Source: JAZQHR01 sp045540695
GTDB lineage: Bacteria > Bacillota > Clostridia > UMGS1810
Reading direction: 5' to 3'
Length of the DNA stretch: 43,083 nt
NCBI GenBank assembly: GCA_045540695.1
Contig: JAZQHR010000001.1
Location: forward strand, 1-43,083
A program made the position numbers and the translations under genes. Below, in pieces: positions 41,201 through 43,083 of the stretch. The notes under the pieces were generated by a model, which was not told the DNA's origin, ran no database searches, and worked only from the letters and a program-made list of their open reading frames with translations. Each line of letters starts with the position of its first letter. Positions within the stretch are counted from its first letter, which is position 1.

Positions 41201-42622
41201 ATGAAAACAGTAAATGACATTTTAAAACTCATCAAAGATAATGACATAAAAATGGTGGACTTTAAGATGGTTGATATAAACGGTCAGTTCCGCCATGTAA
41301 CAATTCCTGCAAAGAATTTCTCAGAAAAAACTATGAAAAACGGTATAGGATTTGACGCTTCAAACTATGGTTATGCTGTGGTTGAGAAAAGTGATATGGT
41401 GTTTATACCTGATCCTGACACTGCTGTTATTGACCCATTTTGCGAAATCGCTACATTGTCAATGACAGGTAATGCTATGATTATAGACAATCCTGAAAAC
41501 AGACCACTTGCACAGTATCCACGAAACATCGTTCTTGCCGCTGAAAAGTATCTTAAAGATAGCGGTATAGCAGATACTATGCTTATTTTACCGGAATTTG
41601 AGTTTTATCTTTTTGACACTGTTGGCTGGGAGGTAAAGCCAGAATCAATCGGTGTAGCATTAGATGCAAAGCAGGCACATTGGAATAGCGCCGAAGAAGG
41701 ACTTGGAAATGTGGTTGCAAAACAGAAAAACTATCATATAGCAAAGCCGTTTGATGTATCTTATGAAGCACGTAGTGAAATGTGTATGCTAATAGACGAT
41801 GCAGGTATCGCTCTTAACTATCACCATCCTGAGGTTGGTGCAGGCGGTCAATTTGAAATCGAACCTGAGCTTGGACAAATGTCAAAGATGGCAGATGCCA
41901 CTATGATGATAAAATACATAATCCATAATACCGCCAGAAAATACGGACTTTCTGCAACATTTATGCCAAAGCCTGTAATGGGTGAAGCGGGAAATGGTAT
42001 GCACGTGCATATGCTTCTATTAAAAGACGGTCAGCCTGTATTCTCTGATGATAATGGATATTCTAACTTAAGTAAGGAAGCTCACTACTTTATGGGCGGA
42101 TTGTTGAAGCATATTGCGTCACTTTGCGCACTAACAAATCCAAGTACAAATTCATTTAAAAGACTTGTACCCGGTTTTGAAGCACCTGTTACAGTTGGTT
42201 ATGCTACATCAAACCGTAGTGCTGTTATTCGTATTCCTGCTTATGCAAAGGAACCGGCGCTAAGAAGATTTGAACTTAGAAATCCGGATGCTACTTGTAA
42301 TCCATATTTCTGTTATGCAGCTATCCTTATGGCAGGTATAGACGGTATCAAAAATAAAATTGATCCACACGAAAATGGATGGGGACCTTATGACGTTAAC
42401 CTTTTCCATCTTCCTGCTGAAGAAAAAGCTAAGCTTAAACATCTGCCTACATCGCTTGAGCAGGCACTTGATGCACTTGAAGCAGACCACGATTATTTAA
42501 CAGCCGGAGGAGTATTCCCTATTGAGCTTATTGAAAACTTCATTGCTACAAAAAGAGATGAAGTCCGTCAGCTTGCTGCTATTCCTCATCCGGCAGAATT
42601 TGATAAATACTATAATCTATAA
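41201..42622 (+). CDS. glnA: Glutamine synthetase, type I
   Basis: ATP-dependent synthesis of glutamine from glutamate and ammonia; cytoplasmic dodecamer in this family. The 473-residue protein has LPEFEFYLFD (active-site Glu), GAGGQFEIEPELG, GNGMHVHMLL, FKRLVPGFEAPVTVGYATSNRSAVIRIP (ATP and glutamate contacts) and RFELRNPDATCNPYFCYAAILMAGIDGI. The length resembles GSI-beta enzymes, but the adenylylated Tyr of that class (NLYDLPPEE) is Phe402 here (NLFHLPAEE), so that control is absent. AAAGGGAGGA precedes ATG 41201. Confidence 0.96.
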   Translation: MKTVNDILKLIKDNDIKMVDFKMVDINGQFRHVTIPAKNFSEKTMKNGIGFDASNYGYAVVEKSDMVFIPDPDTAVIDPFCEIATLSMTGNAMIIDNPENRPLAQYPRNIVLAAEKYLKDSGIADTMLILPEFEFYLFDTVGWEVKPESIGVALDAKQAHWNSAEEGLGNVVAKQKNYHIAKPFDVSYEARSEMCMLIDDAGIALNYHHPEVGAGGQFEIEPELGQMSKMADATMMIKYIIHNTARKYGLSATFMPKPVMGEAGNGMHVHMLLLKDGQPVFSDDNGYSNLSKEAHYFMGGLLKHIASLCALTNPSTNSFKRLVPGFEAPVTVGYATSNRSAVIRIPAYAKEPALRRFELRNPDATCNPYFCYAAILMAGIDGIKNKIDPHENGWGPYDVNLFHLPAEEKAKLKHLPTSLEQALDALEADHDYLTAGGVFPIELIENFIATKRDEVRQLAAIPHPAEFDKYYNL

Positions 42623-42625
42623 AAT

Positions 42626-42783
42626 AAAAGGGGCTGTCTCAATAATCAGATAGTTCGAGTAATTATACAATATAAATCGTAGGGAATGGATTTATCCATT
42701 TCTCGAAACGCCTAAATGCGTTCCCTACAGAAATTATTGCTGATGTTATTCGGAGGGTTTTGTTTATTGAAACAGCCCCTTTT
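42626..42783. mobile_element. MITE-like inverted-repeat element with nested palindrome
   Basis: A 158-base element bounded by 20-base arms AAAAGGGGCTGTCTCAATAA (42626-42645) and TTATTGAAACAGCCCCTTTT (42764-42783) with one mismatch. The GGGGCTGTCTCA end resembles termini of several insertion-sequence families. Inside, GTAGGGAA (42679-42686) pairs with TTCCCTAC (42721-42728) over two small hairpins (TGGA/TCCA; ACGC/GCGT). No coding capacity. The outer stem plus T run probably also terminates glnA. Confidence 0.65.
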
Positions 42784-42826
42784 TATCATGTTTGTAAATT
42801 TCGTAAATCTTTCGTTTTGGTTTCTA

Positions 42827-42855
42827 TTGACTTTTGGTTTTGCGTGTGATAAAAT
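42827..42855 (+). promoter_or_regulatory. Promoter of the MFS transporter
   Basis: TTGACT (42827-42832), 17-base spacer, TAAAAT (42850-42855), with TGA just before the -10. Predicted start near 42862. Confidence 0.75.
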
Positions 42856-42897
42856 TTAAAAATAGAATGTTATTATTAGCGAAAGAGGTTTAATAAA

Positions 42898-43083
42898 ATG
42901 AAGACAACAGGGCTTAAGAAAAAAGGATTTGACTACAAATGGGTGATAGTTGCCATTAGCTTTTTGGTGGTTATGATTACTATGGGTTTTTGCTCATCAA
43001 ACAAGGGCATATATCTAAAAGCTATTACCGAAGCTCAAGGTATCTCACGAGGAGCTTTCTCTATAAATGATAGCCTTCGTTTT
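42898..43083 (+). CDS. MFS transporter, N-terminal part (cut by window end)
   Basis: The first 62 codons of a gene starting ATG 42898 after GAAAGAGGT. The product begins with a short basic tail and the helix WVIVAISFLVVMITMGFCSS, then NKGIYLKAITEAQGISRGAFSINDSLRF. The pattern of helix 1 followed by a loop and the start of helix 2 with RGAFS fits the N-terminus of major facilitator transporters of the monocarboxylate/oxalate-formate type. The remainder lies outside the window; substrate unknown. Confidence 0.65.
   Translation, partial: MKTTGLKKKGFDYKWVIVAISFLVVMITMGFCSSNKGIYLKAITEAQGISRGAFSINDSLRF

Noticed and set aside
1..43083. CRISPR array, toxin-antitoxin, restriction or other defence system
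   Set aside because: No regularly spaced repeats, Cas, nuclease or methylase-restriction pairs are visible. The only methyltransferase resembles an rRNA-modifying enzyme.

Overview
The window is a chromosomal segment from a low-GC, endospore-forming Firmicute, most likely an unclassified member of class Clostridia. The evidence is a Bacillus/Clostridium-type gene order (rny-ymdB; proC-spoIIM-xerD; one S10-spc-alpha ribosomal superoperon with adk, map, infA and rpmJ; ecfA1-ecfA2-ecfT-truA), a sporulation sigma factor (SigG) and SpoIIM, strong AGGAGG ribosome binding sites with many TTG/GTG starts, and TTGACA/TATAAT promoters with 17-base spacers. Genus cannot be fixed from the sequence alone.

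Layout. 1-737 is non-coding and holds a bidirectional terminator and two promoter-like sites ahead of rny. 738-8347 (+) carries RNase Y, the YmdB phosphodiesterase, a lone solute-binding lipoprotein, RNase M5, a zinc-ribbon protein, ProC, SpoIIM and a XerD-like recombinase. 8348-8975 is a 628-base gap with a terminator, a GC-rich palindromic block, an A-tract-flanked promoter and a long structured leader. 8976-24612 (+) is the ribosomal superoperon from rpsJ to rplQ, with secY, adk, map, a KOW protein, infA, rpmJ and rpoA. It ends at a strong terminator followed by extragenic hairpins. 24786-25556 (-) is sigG, and its promoter overlaps that of a divergent SLH-anchored secreted protein. A second, internally duplicated secreted protein with codon choice like the ribosomal genes follows. 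29434-34737 (-) is a cell-envelope block: a GT2 glycosyltransferase, two polytopic GT-C-like proteins and an ABC exporter. 34920-40870 (+) holds an rRNA-methyltransferase-like gene, the ECF transporter core (A1-A2-T), truA, a DUF5711-like membrane-anchored protein and a CvpA-family protein. Then come tRNA-Leu(CAA), a type I glutamine synthetase, a MITE-like inverted-repeat element and the start of an MFS transporter cut by the window edge.

How it works together. Most of the window is growth-rate machinery: ribosome synthesis, Sec export, RNA turnover, N-terminal processing and nucleotide balance. These genes are co-transcribed and probably controlled through the structured leader before rpsJ. 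In Bacillus the ecfA1-ecfA2-ecfT-truA block follows rplQ directly. Here about 11 kb of sporulation, surface and glycan genes lies between them. No CRISPR array, prophage, complete insertion sequence or recognised defence system is visible. The least conventional parts are the rpsJ leader with mutually exclusive helices, the surface-protein plus glycan block at 25.7-34.7 kb, the catalytically altered XerD, and the nested palindromic repeats.
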